A stretch of 64,000 nt of DNA from Streptomyces ferrugineus (GTDB taxonomy: Bacteria > Actinomycetota > Actinomycetes > Streptomycetales > Streptomycetaceae): assembly GCF_015160855.1 (NCBI RefSeq), contig NZ_CP063373.1, forward strand, positions 4,030,001 to 4,094,000, in the 5' to 3' direction. The position numbers and the translations under genes are program-made. The notes under the pieces were generated by a model. That model was given only the letters and a program-made list of their open reading frames with translations, had not been told where the DNA came from and did not search any database. Numbering within the stretch: the stretch's first letter is position 1; every line of letters starts with the position of its first letter. This document shows, in pieces, positions 25,077 through 32,994 of this stretch.

Positions 25077-25433
25077 TCAGGCTTCGGTGCCGCGCGTGCC
25101 GCCGGTTCCGGTCGAGCACTCGGGGTCGAAGATGTTGCAGGCCGTGCCGGTCGGGTCCGGCGGCATGGGCGCGGCCGGCGACGGCGTCGGCCTGGGCGGT
25201 TCGCTGCTGGCCGGGGAGCTGGGCGACGGGTCCGCGGGCGCCGTGGTCGTCGGGCCGGGCTTCGGATCGCTCGAGGAGTCGCGGGCCTGAGTGATGACGA
25301 CCGAGAGCATGGCGACGACCAGGACCAGGGCGAGGCCCAAGCAGACGACCATCACGTGCAACAGGCGCGCGAACCGCGGGCAGGGGGTGTCTCGGAAGCA
25401 GGGGGCGGGCTTGGGACAGACGGGGTCGGACAC
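25077..25433 (-). CDS. Single-pass membrane protein with Pro/Ser-rich exterior
   Basis: A 118-residue protein from GTG 25433 (VSDPVCPKPAPCFRD). After a Cys/Pro-rich cytoplasmic start comes one transmembrane helix (LLHVMVVCLGLALVLVVAML), then a long Pro/Ser/Thr-rich segment and an end with two Cys (TACNIFDPECS) suited to a disulfide. The start is preceded by GGAGGAACACCC, the same ribosome-site sequence found in the hairpin leaders farther right, but without their hairpin. It pairs with the similar protein at 25543. Confidence 0.6.
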   Translation of the reverse strand: MSDPVCPKPAPCFRDTPCPRFARLLHVMVVCLGLALVLVVAMLSVVITQARDSSSDPKPGPTTTAPADPSPSSPASSEPPRPTPSPAAPMPPDPTGTACNIFDPECSTGTGGTRGTEA

Positions 25434-25542
25434 GGGTGTTCCTCCGGTACGGGGACTGGGCGACCGGACGGTGTCCGACCCGGGCGCCTTGCGTCGCGTC
25501 CTGCGGAGCGTCACCTGATGCGGACCGGCGGAGCGGGAACCT

Positions 25543-25878
25543 TCACGGCGGGCGCGGCCGTGCCGGGACCTTCGGGGCGGGCGCCTTCGGCGGGGCGGCG
25601 AGCTTGCGCGCGGTGCTCGAGCCGCTCCCGGCATGGTTGGTGCCAGCGGGCGCCGCGCCTGCAGAGCCGTACGGCAGGCACGTCACGGGGTCCAAGGTGC
25701 CGACGACGTACCCGGGGCAGCGGCGGGAGCTGCTGTCGCTGTCGTCGTCGACGTCGGCGACCAGGAGCGCGAACAGCACGACCAGGCCGAACACGAGGGC
25801 GCCCACGGCGACGGAGACGACCAGGCGGGACGTGCGGTCGTTCGGCGCGGAGAACTTGGTCAGAGAGGGCTTGGTCAC
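25543..25878 (-). CDS. Single-pass membrane protein
   Basis: A 111-residue protein from GTG 25878 (VTKPSLTKFSAPNDRTSR), with GGAAGG upstream. One transmembrane helix (LVVSVAVGALVFGLVVLFAL) is followed by DVDDDSDSSS, a two-Cys module (RRCPGYVVGTLDPVTCLPYG) and a Pro/Ala/Lys-rich tail. The plan (helix, acidic linker, Cys pair, Pro-rich tail) echoes the neighbour at 25077, suggesting related surface-exposed proteins. Confidence 0.6.
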   Translation of the reverse strand: MTKPSLTKFSAPNDRTSRLVVSVAVGALVFGLVVLFALLVADVDDDSDSSSRRCPGYVVGTLDPVTCLPYGSAGAAPAGTNHAGSGSSTARKLAAPPKAPAPKVPARPRPP

Positions 25879-26033
25879 GGCGTGGCCTTCCAGGGGCGAA
25901 GTGGTGAGGCCGCGGATCGTGGAGGCCGGGGACGTCTTGCGTCGCGCGGTGCCGAACAAGGGTGCCTGCCGGGCCCCGGCCAGGCGGGCGGTGCCGGTAC
26001 GTGACCGGGCACACGGGACCACGTTGTCTGGGT

Positions 26034-26521
26034 ATGGACGATCTCGAGGACTGCCCGGTTGGCGATCCGCCCTCCCCGCTGCTGCCGCTGCTCACGGTCG
26101 AGGAGGCGCAGAGTGTGGTGGAGGTGCTGGGCGCGGTGGCGGCAGGCGGCGCGGTGGACGTGGAGCTCGCCGTCGTGCTCCTGTCGAATCTCGCGGCGAG
26201 GGTGCCGTCGCGTGCGGAGTCGTCACTGGGTGCTGCGGAGGCTGAGCTCCTGAAAGCGGCGGCTCCGTTCGGCCCCCCCCACAGGTTTCAGACGCGGTGT
26301 ACACGGCGTTCTATCAGCTCAGCCGGGCCACCTCTGTAGGGAATGCGGCGACTTTGCGGAGCGCCCGGGATCGCGTGGCCCGGATCGACGGTGCGCGGAT
26401 CCGACTACCCGACAGCGAGCCAGGCCGACGTCTGCGCTCTGCGCTGAAAGCCTACGCAGCGGCGTGGGTCGCCCTGGACGCGTCCGCCCGGTCGCACAGG
26501 GACAGCCCTGCTCAGGCGTAG
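26034..26521 (+). pseudogene. Helical hypothetical protein broken in a run of eight C
   Basis: The first frame runs MDDLEDCPVGDPPSP...EAELLKAAAPFG and then enters CCCCCCCC (26273-26280). Beyond it the original frame gives low-complexity sequence and stops at 26339. Another frame continues the helical pattern as VSDAVYTAFYQLSRATSVGN and on to SALKAYAAAWVALDASARS with a stop at 26521. A tract of nine (or six) C would join them into one 160-residue protein. The break may be a true mutation, phase variation or a sequencing error. It is one of few rightward genes in this block. Confidence 0.6.
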
Positions 26522-26536
26522 AAGGGGCAGGGCGTT

Positions 26537-26836
26537 CTACCGGGGCGGATCCTCGCCGGCGATCCGGTCGAGGTCGACGTCGAGGGCAGCAAGGTCCGGC
26601 TGCTCGAGGAGCTCGGTCATGGCAGCCTCGCGCATCTCCGGCTGGTAGGCCTCGGTCACCTCGGCCGCGGTGACGCCCAGGCCGCGGGCAAGCTGGGCGG
26701 TCTGCGCGTCGTCGAGACCGTTCGTCGCGGCGATGGTGGCCCAGACGTGGAACGTCTTCTTCGCCTCCTCGTCGAGCTCTCAGCCCATGGCGCGGGCGTG
26801 GCGGCACATCCAGTCGTAGAACGACTCGTCGGTCAT
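26537..26836 (-). pseudogene. Small helical protein with an in-frame TGA at codon 19
   Basis: From ATG 26836 the frame reads MTDESFYDWMCRHARAMG, then TGA (26780-26782), then ELDEEAKKTFHVWATIAATN and on through GLGVTAAEVTEAYQPEMREA to a TAG at 26537. The downstream part is well-formed coding sequence with an HTH-like GLGVTAAEVTEAY. A TGG-to-TGA change (Trp to stop) is the simplest reading. Selenocysteine or readthrough is not supported by any visible structure. Re-initiation at a downstream GTG or ATG could still give a short product. Confidence 0.6.
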
Positions 26837-26935
26837 CAGTCTCCGATCTCGGGGCGGGCCGGGCGCGCGGATCAACGATCCCAGCACCTGGCCCCAGCTT
26901 GGGGCGGAACCGCCCGAAGCTGGAGCGGGGACCGG

Positions 26936-27367
26936 TCAGGCTGCGGTGTCGACGTCGTCGCGGGCCAGGGGGACGGCGCCCTCCGCGGTCTTGAGGGCCT
27001 GGCGGGCGGCGACCAGGTCCGGGCCCTGGACGCCGTGGTCCCGGCAGGTCTTCCACCAGCCGTGCGTCTGGACGGCGGCCGTCGCTTCCCGCAGGTCCTC
27101 CCACAGCTTGTCGTACGCCTCGGCGTCGGCGGGGTCCCAGCCGGGGGAGGCCTCACGGCCGGCTCGCTCCCGGCCCCGGTCGGTCACCTCCGGCCACCCA
27201 CTGTTCGGTTCACGGGACCAGGGGAGGCGCGCCTGGAGGGCGTGGAGCTCGGCGTACAGCTCGGCGGCCCGGCGCTGGGCGTCCCGCAGCTTCTGAGGGA
27301 AGGCGTGGGCGTTGAACTTCTCCTCCTCGGCGGAGGCATGCTCGGGGGAAGGGGTGGTGGCGCTCAT
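26936..27367 (-). CDS. Helical hypothetical protein
   Basis: A 143-residue protein (MSATTPSPEHASAEEEKFNA). It is mostly helical with likely coiled-coil stretches (KLRDAQRRAAELYAELHALQ, AYDKLWEDLREATAAVQTHG). No known domain. Its ATG overlaps the stop of the upstream gene (ATGA), so it is the third of three coupled genes (27905-26936). Confidence 0.6.
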   Translation of the reverse strand: MSATTPSPEHASAEEEKFNAHAFPQKLRDAQRRAAELYAELHALQARLPWSREPNSGWPEVTDRGRERAGREASPGWDPADAEAYDKLWEDLREATAAVQTHGWWKTCRDHGVQGPDLVAARQALKTAEGAVPLARDDVDTAA

Positions 27368-27726
27368 CCTTCGGAGCCTAGTTCGAGAGACCGACAGTGC
27401 TCCGGCTCCGGCTCGTTCCGCATCGCGGCGTCGGCACGCGCCAGGGCGTCGGACACGGACTCGCCCAGCGGGGCCGGTTCGTACACGGTGACGGTGGGAC
27501 TGAGGCGCTCCACGAGGGCCGCGGCGAGATGGTGGTGGAGGGTTCGTTCGTAGTCGGCGCGGAGCTGCGGGTCGCGGTCGATGCACCGCCAGGCGGCGCG
27601 GTCGATCTGCTGCTGGACCGTGATCTCCTCGCCGTCGACGGTGACCGTCGCGGCCAGGACGACGAACGGTCCGAACGGGTTGAAGGCTGCGTCGTACACG
27701 GGGCCGGACGGCTCGAGGCTGCTCAT
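27364..27726 (-). CDS. Hypothetical protein
   Basis: A 120-residue protein (MSSLEPSGPVYDAAFNPFG). Its first half is strand-rich (FVVLAATVTVDGEEITVQQQ), followed by a helix (ALVERLSPTVTVYEP is part of the next strand pair). No family is recognised. It overlaps both neighbours by 4 bases in a coupled set. Confidence 0.55.
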   Translation of the reverse strand: MSSLEPSGPVYDAAFNPFGPFVVLAATVTVDGEEITVQQQIDRAAWRCIDRDPQLRADYERTLHHHLAAALVERLSPTVTVYEPAPLGESVSDALARADAAMRNEPEPEHCRSLELGSEG

Positions 27727-27905
27727 GTGCGGGGGAACGGCGCGCGGCGGCGGCCTGTTACAGGCGTCCGGCGGTGGCGGCGGGGTGCGTGGGCCAGCCA
27801 GTACGGCGGGCAATGCTGGGCGTCCTCGAGCGTCCGGGCGAGGCTGCGGAGCGCCTCGGTCGCGCCTCTGACCTTCGTTGCGGTGTCCGTGCCGCGGTCG
27901 GTCAT
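27723..27905 (-). CDS. 60-residue hypothetical protein
   Basis: A short protein MTDRGTDTATKVRGATEALR... with a helical first half and a very basic, Pro-rich end (APRRHRRTPVTGRRRAPF). It heads a three-gene overlapping set. The coupling supports reality; function unknown, with nucleic-acid binding possible from charge alone. Confidence 0.45.
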   Translation of the reverse strand: MTDRGTDTATKVRGATEALRSLARTLEDAQHCPPYWLAHAPRRHRRTPVTGRRRAPFPRT

Positions 27906-28001
27906 GTCCGGGGGAACGGCGGACCGGGAGTGGCCGTTACATCCGGGCCCGGGAACGGCGACGGCCCCCGCCGTGTGGGCGGGGGCCAGGCGGCCCGTGG
28001 G

Positions 28002-29327
28002 TCAGGTGGCTAGCTCGTAGTCGTCCGGGGAGAGCATGTCGTCCATCTCGTAGAGCTGGGCGAGGTAGTCGCGCACCAGGGCCTCGCCGAGGGCGCCGAA
28101 CATGCCGGACAGGACGATGGCGGCCATGACTGGGGAGACGACATCGGCGGCCTGTTGGAAGGCCGAGGTGCGGCTGCCCTGCCACGGGTAGGAGCGGCGG
28201 AACCCGACGAGGAGACCGGCCTCTGCCTCCGTGAGCCGCAGACCGTCGCTCTCGCGCTTCCAGGTCCGGGACTTGCCGGTGAGGCACCAGGACGGGCCGT
28301 CGGCGGAGAAGCAGTTCCCGCCCTTGGCCCGGCCGGTCTTCGGGTCGACGGGCCGGGTGCCGCGCGTGTTGACGCGCTCGCCGGGCTGCCAGCCGAGGGC
28401 CTGCGCCATGGACGTCGCGGGGAGCGGGCGGATGCGGGCGGTCGTCGTGCCGCTGCACCAGCGGGAGGCGATCATGTACACGCGCTTGCGGCGGGACGGC
28501 AGGCCGTAGTCGGCGGCCTCCATCACCTCACGGTTGGCGTACATCCACTCGGACGAGTAGAACTCCATGGCCAGGTCGTCGAGGATCTCCTCTGGGAGGT
28601 TGCTGGACTGCTCCATGGCCATCCAGCGGATCGGCGCTCCGGCGGCCTGGAGGGCGAGCGGCCAGATGACGACCTCGAGCATCAGCGCGATTCGCGGGTC
28701 GCTCACGTCTGCGGCCTCCGCGCGAACCTCGTCCCAGGTGGCGCCAGACCGCTCGCGGTAGCCGACGTGGTAGCCGTGCTCTGCGCACATCGGGCACTCG
28801 TCCAGGTCGGGGTACAGGTCGTCACAGTCGATGTCGGTGACGGGCATGGTCCCGGCGGCCTCGCTGACGTACCCGATGGCCTCGCACAGGATGACGATGT
28901 TCTGGGCCTCCAGGCCGGACAGCTTGCCCGCGGGGGAGAACGTGGGGCACGGCGGGCTGATGATGACCGCGCCGGTGTAGCGCAGCGCGATGTGCTCGGG
29001 GTCCAGGGTGGTGATGTCGGCGCAGATGCGGCGGTGACCGGCGGCGCGGGCGGTGGCGCAGGCGTCCGGGGAGATGTCCACTCCGACGGCGTCGACGGCC
29101 ACGCCGAGGACAGCAGCGATGCCCTCCGACCAGCCGCCGGGGCCCGCGAACAGCTCCACCACGCGGATCGGGTCGCCGGGCAGCGGAGCGAGCAGCCACT
29201 CAGCGGGCCACGGGTTGGCGGCGGCCTCCAGGACGGCGTACACCTTCGGCGGGATCGGCATCCCGGCCTTGCGGGCGAGGGTGGCGACGTGCACGGCGGT
29301 TGCAACCGCTGGGGGCAGGGTCCGCAT
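28002..29327 (-). CDS. DNA (cytosine-5) methyltransferase
   Basis: A 441-residue protein. After about 50 extra N-terminal residues come the C5-methyltransferase motifs. Motif I is VVELFAGPGGWSEGI (56-70), binding AdoMet. Motif IV is SPPCPTF (124-130), with the catalytic Cys127. The motif VI region is MEQSS (238-242), where most enzymes have ENV. The motif VIII region is YGLPSRRKRVYMIA (274-287). A CPMC pair near 178 lies in an insert. It should methylate cytosine in an unknown DNA sequence, probably to protect the element from host restriction; no cognate nuclease is next to it. Transcription likely starts at the TTGGTGTACT motif at 29381, and the leader carries the AGAGCA hairpin. Confidence 0.85.
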   Translation of the reverse strand: MRTLPPAVATAVHVATLARKAGMPIPPKVYAVLEAAANPWPAEWLLAPLPGDPIRVVELFAGPGGWSEGIAAVLGVAVDAVGVDISPDACATARAAGHRRICADITTLDPEHIALRYTGAVIISPPCPTFSPAGKLSGLEAQNIVILCEAIGYVSEAAGTMPVTDIDCDDLYPDLDECPMCAEHGYHVGYRERSGATWDEVRAEAADVSDPRIALMLEVVIWPLALQAAGAPIRWMAMEQSSNLPEEILDDLAMEFYSSEWMYANREVMEAADYGLPSRRKRVYMIASRWCSGTTTARIRPLPATSMAQALGWQPGERVNTRGTRPVDPKTGRAKGGNCFSADGPSWCLTGKSRTWKRESDGLRLTEAEAGLLVGFRRSYPWQGSRTSAFQQAADVVSPVMAAIVLSGMFGALGEALVRDYLAQLYEMDDMLSPDDYELAT

Positions 29328-29353
29328 CTGGTGTTCCTTCGTTCGTGGTCCTC

Positions 29354-29375
29354 GTCGGCGGTGCTCTCCACCAAC
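29354..29375 (-). promoter_or_regulatory. AGAGCA-loop hairpin leader A (methyltransferase)
   Basis: In the gene's sense the stem GTTGGTGG / CCGCCGAC (8 bp with G-U pairs) closes a six-base loop AGAGCA. It is followed by GAGGACCACGAAC, GAAGGAACACC and the ATG at 29327. The hairpin begins about 7 bases after the TACTAT of the upstream motif, so it would form the 5' end of the mRNA. Confidence 0.75.
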
Positions 29376-29380
29376 ACGTC

Positions 29381-29403
29381 GAATAGTACACCAAGGGCAA
29401 TTC
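29381..29403 (-). promoter_or_regulatory. TTGGTGTACT motif, copy 2
   Basis: Minus-strand sequence GAATTGCCCTTGGTGTACTA then TTC. It shares the core TTGGTGTACTATTC with the copy at 34038. TACTAT is a good -10 element, though no TTGACA-like -35 is present at the normal distance, so an accessory factor or special sigma may be needed. Confidence 0.6.
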
Positions 29404-29423
29404 AGTGAGGTGTGAACAGAAAA

Positions 29424-29455
29424 AACGCGCAGTCTATTGCCCTGGGCTGCGCGTT
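29424..29455 (-). terminator. Intrinsic terminator for the leftward gene at 29476
   Basis: On the minus strand, AACGCGCAG and CTGCGCGTT form a 9-bp stem with a 14-base loop, followed by TTTTTT. It begins 20 bases after the stop of the gene ending at 29476 and separates it from the methyltransferase unit. Confidence 0.85.
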
Positions 29456-29475
29456 CTCTCTGGGGTGAGGGCTAG

Positions 29476-29859
29476 TCAGCAGTACGTCGCGGCGTGTGCC
29501 TGGGCTTCGAGCACTGCGGCGGCGGCCTCGACGTCCGCCCTCAGATCGACCCCGGCGCGCTGGAGCTCCTCGAGCAGCTCCCCGGCGCTCGGGTCGTCGC
29601 CCTGGTCGTACTCGGCAACGTGCCCGGCGACCTTCGTGCGCATCGTGAGCAGCTCGGTCTCGACGGCCAACAGCCGGCGCAGCAGCATCGGCAGCGCGGT
29701 GCGGGAGTAGTTGCCGAGTCCCTCGGTCGTCTTGCGCCCGGCGATCGTGTCGGCGTGCACTTCGGCGGCGTCCAGGGCGAGGGGGAACGACGGCGGGGTG
29801 GCGGGGCGCAGCATGCGGTCCAGCTCGGCGAGCAGTTCGGGCGTTGCAGGGGTCAGCAC
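29476..29859 (-). CDS. Helical hypothetical protein
   Basis: A 127-residue protein with GTG start (MLTPATPELLAELDRMLRPA). It is all helices: ALPMLLRRLLAVETELLTMR, DPSAGELLEELQRAGVDLRA and DVEAAAAVLEAQAHAATYC, the last two coiled-coil-like. Many Streptomyces phages encode similar short proteins of unknown role. It ends the unit before the terminator at 29424. Confidence 0.6.
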   Translation of the reverse strand: MLTPATPELLAELDRMLRPATPPSFPLALDAAEVHADTIAGRKTTEGLGNYSRTALPMLLRRLLAVETELLTMRTKVAGHVAEYDQGDDPSAGELLEELQRAGVDLRADVEAAAAVLEAQAHAATYC

Positions 29860-29931
29860 AGGGTGGCTCCGAATCGGGGAGGGGTGCGCCCGGGGCTGTG
29901 CGGGCCTCGGGCGCAGGGGGGCGGGGTCAGA

Positions 29932-30462
29932 TCACTTGCCGTGCACGGTCGGCGGCTCGGCGTGGTCGTCCGGCTCGCACATCGGCCCGTGCTCCTGGCA
30001 GTGCTCGGCAGCGAGCGGGATGCCCAGCGGCGTACGCCCTCCCTCGTTCTCCGCCTCGATCTCTTCGTCCGTCCGGAGCTCCTCCGGCAGGAAGTCGAGG
30101 AAGTCGTACCGTGCGAGTTCGTCGATCCGTCGGAGAAGCTCGAGGACTTCCTCCGGCTTCCGGGGGTCGGTGTCGCCCCACAGGGCGGCCAGGTCCTCCG
30201 GGACGTCCGGCAGCCGGTCGGACGCCAGGTCGTACGGGTTGAGCTCCCGCACGATCTCGCCCTGGACGTCGCGTACGGAGTCCAACTCGATGGTGTCGTC
30301 GTCGTAGTCGCCCATCGGCCGCTTGAGGACCAGGTACGCGCCGGTGGGGAACTGGCGGTGCAGCGTCACGGACACCAGGGACAGCGTCTGTACGGCGGCA
30401 TACCGTGCCTTGGCCATGGCGTCGTCGAAGGCGGAGAGCGGGGCCAGGTTGGCGGTGGTCAC
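29932..30462 (-). CDS. Acidic hypothetical protein
   Basis: A 176-residue protein from GTG 30462 (VTTANLAPLSAFDDAMAKAR). The first part is a helix plus strands (TLHRQFPTGAYLVLKRPMGD, YDDDTIELDSVRDVQGEIV). A helical acidic middle follows, and the end has CQEHGPMCEPDDH, a possible metal site. No family is recognised. It lies 22 bases after the next upstream gene's stop, in a leftward series. Confidence 0.6.
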   Translation of the reverse strand: MTTANLAPLSAFDDAMAKARYAAVQTLSLVSVTLHRQFPTGAYLVLKRPMGDYDDDTIELDSVRDVQGEIVRELNPYDLASDRLPDVPEDLAALWGDTDPRKPEEVLELLRRIDELARYDFLDFLPEELRTDEEIEAENEGGRTPLGIPLAAEHCQEHGPMCEPDDHAEPPTVHGK

Positions 30463-30484
30463 GAGGGGTTGTCCTTCCGGGTGT

Positions 30485-31327
30485 TCAGCGGGCGAGGTGC
30501 GGGGCGAGGGAGACCAGGAAGTCGACGCCGACGGCGTGCAGGTCGACGGAGGCCGGGGTGGTGTCGTGCGCGCGGGCGGCCGGGTCGAAGGCGGGGGCGA
30601 CGTGCCCGTACGGGCCAGACCCCGATCCGAACGCGAGCCCCTTCTGCTCGAGTTGCTCAACATGCCCGTGCCGGGCCAAGACCTGGGCCATGCGGCGCTC
30701 GAGACGCCCCCGGATCCCGGCGGGCACGACCCGACTGCCCGAGGCGGCCTCCGGCAGGAAGTGGGCCACGGCCCGTTCCACGGCGCGCACCGGGCCCTGA
30801 ATCTGGACGTCGGCCACGGGATTGGTGCCGTGCAGCGTGGCCGAGTAGCGGCACCCGCTCGAGGACCAGGTGACGCCGGACGTGTTCACCAGCAGACCGG
30901 CCCGCTCGTACGTGGCCACGCCCTGAGCGCGCATGGCGTTGCCGATCTCGTAGAGCAGCGCGCGGCGCGCGCGGGCGCCGTCCTCGAGGCGGCGGGCGGC
31001 CTCGTCGTCGACGACGGGCAGCACCAGGCGCAGGACCTCCCGCGCGATGGCGGCCGGGGCGAGATGGTCAAGGCAGACGTCCGGGCGGGTCGGCTCACGG
31101 TCGGGGAGCTGCCATCCGATCTCGGTGTCCCAGGTGCGGGCGACCAGGACCAGGGCGCGCTCACCCTGCACCAGGCGGGCGCCGGGGTACCGGGCGGTCC
31201 ACCAGGGGGAGCACGGCTCGACGGTCCAGGGTGAGCCGGCCCGCGCGGGCAGCAGCGCGGCGACGTGCTCGGCGAGCGTCACGGCGGGGCAGGCGCGGCG
31301 GGTCGGGGCGGTGACGGACGGGGTCAT
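30485..31327 (-). CDS. Hypothetical protein, paralog of the gene at 31395
   Basis: A 280-residue protein. The opening HVAALLPARAGSPWTVEPC and the end SVDLHAVGVDFLVSLAPHLA match LAALLPARRGKAWTVGPAP and VGPVGIDFLLAAAAHLV in the neighbour, so the two arose by duplication. Between them are mixed helices and strands with no known motif (LVQGERALVLVART; RLEDGARARRALLYEIGNAM). The ATG at 31327 has a short GC hairpin and no AGAGCA leader. Function unknown. Confidence 0.6.
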   Translation of the reverse strand: MTPSVTAPTRRACPAVTLAEHVAALLPARAGSPWTVEPCSPWWTARYPGARLVQGERALVLVARTWDTEIGWQLPDREPTRPDVCLDHLAPAAIAREVLRLVLPVVDDEAARRLEDGARARRALLYEIGNAMRAQGVATYERAGLLVNTSGVTWSSSGCRYSATLHGTNPVADVQIQGPVRAVERAVAHFLPEAASGSRVVPAGIRGRLERRMAQVLARHGHVEQLEQKGLAFGSGSGPYGHVAPAFDPAARAHDTTPASVDLHAVGVDFLVSLAPHLAR

Positions 31328-31394
31328 GTCGTGGGGCCTTTCGGAAGGGGCCGCACCCCCGGGCAGAGGGCAGGGGCGCGGCCGGGCGGCAGGG

Positions 31395-32246
31395 TCAGAC
31401 CAGGTGCGCGGCGGCGGCGAGGAGGAAGTCGATCCCGACGGGGCCGACCTGCGCGCAGACGCGGGTGCCGTCGTCGACGGGGTCGCCGAGCTCGGCGCGG
31501 GACGGGAGCGCGATCCAGCCGTGCAGGTCGTGGTAACCGCCGAACTCGACCTCGTCGGCGTCGACCGGCTGGAGCTGCGCGAACCGGTCGGTCAGATGCC
31601 GCGTGAAGGCGCTACCGGCGTCCGTGGAGACGTGGCCGTCCAGCGGGGGCAGCAGGACCGGCAGCGCGCCGTAAAGGCCGCTCAGGGGCCCCTCGTAGGT
31701 CAGGTGGAAGTTCGCTGCGACGCCGTGCGCCCACACGCCCCACTCGGCGCCGCTGTCGGCCGTCCACTCCAGGCCGGGACCATCGAGCCGCTCACTGCTC
31801 TGGGGGTTGGCGCCGTGGTCGATCAGGTGGAACCCGAACTCCGTCAGCGCGGTCCCCTTGTGGTGCATGACCCGCTCCCACGCCTTCAAGCCGTCGGTCC
31901 GGTGCGCGGGTTCCTGGGCGATGGCCTGGACGACGTCGCGGTCCAGGTCGGGCAGGATCCAGCGCAGGGCGCGCGTGGCGAGCGTCGCCAGGGATGCCGG
32001 GTCGGTGCCGCCGACGACAGCGTCCGGCGTCACCGGGAACAGGTCGGGCCGGTCGGCGTACAGCTCCACGCGGTCGCCCTCCTCCACGACGATCAGGGAG
32101 CGGCGGCCGTCGGTGATCCGGGACGTGGCGGCGTTGTTGCGGATGACGTACGGGGCGGGGCCGACCGTCCACGCCTTGCCCCGGCGGGCGGGCAGGAGGG
32201 CGGCGAGCGGGGCGGCAGTGGTCGCGTGGCTGATGGCAGAGATCAC
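31395..32246 (-). CDS. Hypothetical protein, paralog of the gene at 30485
   Basis: A 283-residue protein from GTG 32246, which follows GAAGGAACACCC, the conserved leader end. It begins MISAISHATTAAPLAALLPA and shares both ends with its downstream neighbour. The middle has strand/helix alternation (RRSLIVVEEGDRVELYADRP, LDGPGLEWTADSGAEWGVWA). No catalytic signature is visible. Its leader carries a weaker AGAGCA hairpin (32272). Confidence 0.6.
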   Translation of the reverse strand: MISAISHATTAAPLAALLPARRGKAWTVGPAPYVIRNNAATSRITDGRRSLIVVEEGDRVELYADRPDLFPVTPDAVVGGTDPASLATLATRALRWILPDLDRDVVQAIAQEPAHRTDGLKAWERVMHHKGTALTEFGFHLIDHGANPQSSERLDGPGLEWTADSGAEWGVWAHGVAANFHLTYEGPLSGLYGALPVLLPPLDGHVSTDAGSAFTRHLTDRFAQLQPVDADEVEFGGYHDLHGWIALPSRAELGDPVDDGTRVCAQVGPVGIDFLLAAAAHLV

Positions 32247-32271
32247 GGGTGTTCCTTCACTTCGGGTCAGT

Positions 32272-32293
32272 CCGGCGCGGTGCTCTCCGGCCG
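32272..32293 (-). promoter_or_regulatory. AGAGCA-loop hairpin leader H
   Basis: In sense, CCGGCCGG AGAGCA CCGCGCCGG: the stem closes with a one-base bulge, making it the least perfect of the nine. It is followed by ACTGACCCGAAGT and GAAGGAACACCC before the GTG at 32246. Confidence 0.6.
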
Positions 32294-32371
32294 GGCAAGG
32301 TGGTCATGCGGGCGGTGCTTGCGTCGCGCCCCGGGGCGGCTCGTGCGTCCGGGCCCCGGGGCGCGACGGGT

Positions 32372-32896
32372 CTACAGGTCGCCGGGGTTGGCGAGGATGC
32401 GGCGGGCGGAGCGCCCGGCAGAGCTGCGGAGCGCGGCCTCAGCCATCCGGCGGGTGCGTGCTCGTTCCTGGGCTTCGGCCACCTGGGCGGCCTGGCGGCG
32501 GACAGCTTCGGCGCGCATCTCGTCGACGCGGGCCTGCCAGGCGCGGGCGGCGTCCTCGGCGCTGTCCCCTTCGGAGACGTCCCACAGGGTGGAGCCGCCG
32601 CGCAGGTCGGCCAGGAGGACGCGGTCGAACGAGTAGGCGCGCAGCAGGGCCGGGCCGTCGTCGGTCCACTTCGTGACCAGGATGTAGAGCCGGGACACGT
32701 CGGCGTCGGCGGGGAGCGCGGGGCAGTCGAACGCGCGGTGGGAAAGGCGGGTGATGGCGCCGTGAGCCTGGCAGCCAGCGAACGGGACGCCGGGGCCCTG
32801 CTCGGCTCCGCCGCACGCCGCACGGGGGCAGGTGCAGCCCTGCGGCTGTCCGCCGGTGACCGCGTGGATGTGCCTTGCCAGCAGGTTGGTACGCAT
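32372..32896 (-). CDS. Hypothetical protein with a Cys-rich N-terminus
   Basis: A 174-residue protein from ATG 32896 (MRTNLLARHIHAVTGG). Cys residues at CTCPRAAC and GCQAHG near 22-50 could bind zinc. The middle is a strand-rich core (VSRLYILVTKWTDDGPALLR, AYSFDRVLLADLRGGSTLWD), and the end is a long basic coiled coil (RVDEMRAEAVRRQAAQVAEA). No family is recognised. Confidence 0.6.
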   Translation of the reverse strand: MRTNLLARHIHAVTGGQPQGCTCPRAACGGAEQGPGVPFAGCQAHGAITRLSHRAFDCPALPADADVSRLYILVTKWTDDGPALLRAYSFDRVLLADLRGGSTLWDVSEGDSAEDAARAWQARVDEMRAEAVRRQAAQVAEAQERARTRRMAEAALRSSAGRSARRILANPGDL

Positions 32897-32922
32897 CGGG
32901 TGTTCCTCCGGTTCGTGGTGGA

Positions 32923-32943
32923 CCCGGCGCTGCTCTCGCCGGG
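32923..32943 (-). promoter_or_regulatory. AGAGCA-loop hairpin leader I
   Basis: Sense CCCGGCG (stem), AGAGCAG (loop), CGCCGGG: a perfect 7-bp stem. It is followed by TCCACCACGAAC, CGGAGGAACACCC and GATG. The start codon is at 32896. Confidence 0.75.
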
Positions 32944-32994
32944 TAGTACGCCGGGCGGGCGCATCCTGTGACGCCCCGCCCGGCTGAGAGGCGG

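Noticed and set aside
26780..26782. Selenocysteine insertion at the in-frame TGA
   Set aside because: No SECIS-like hairpin or selenoprotein family match is visible, and a Trp-to-stop change explains it.
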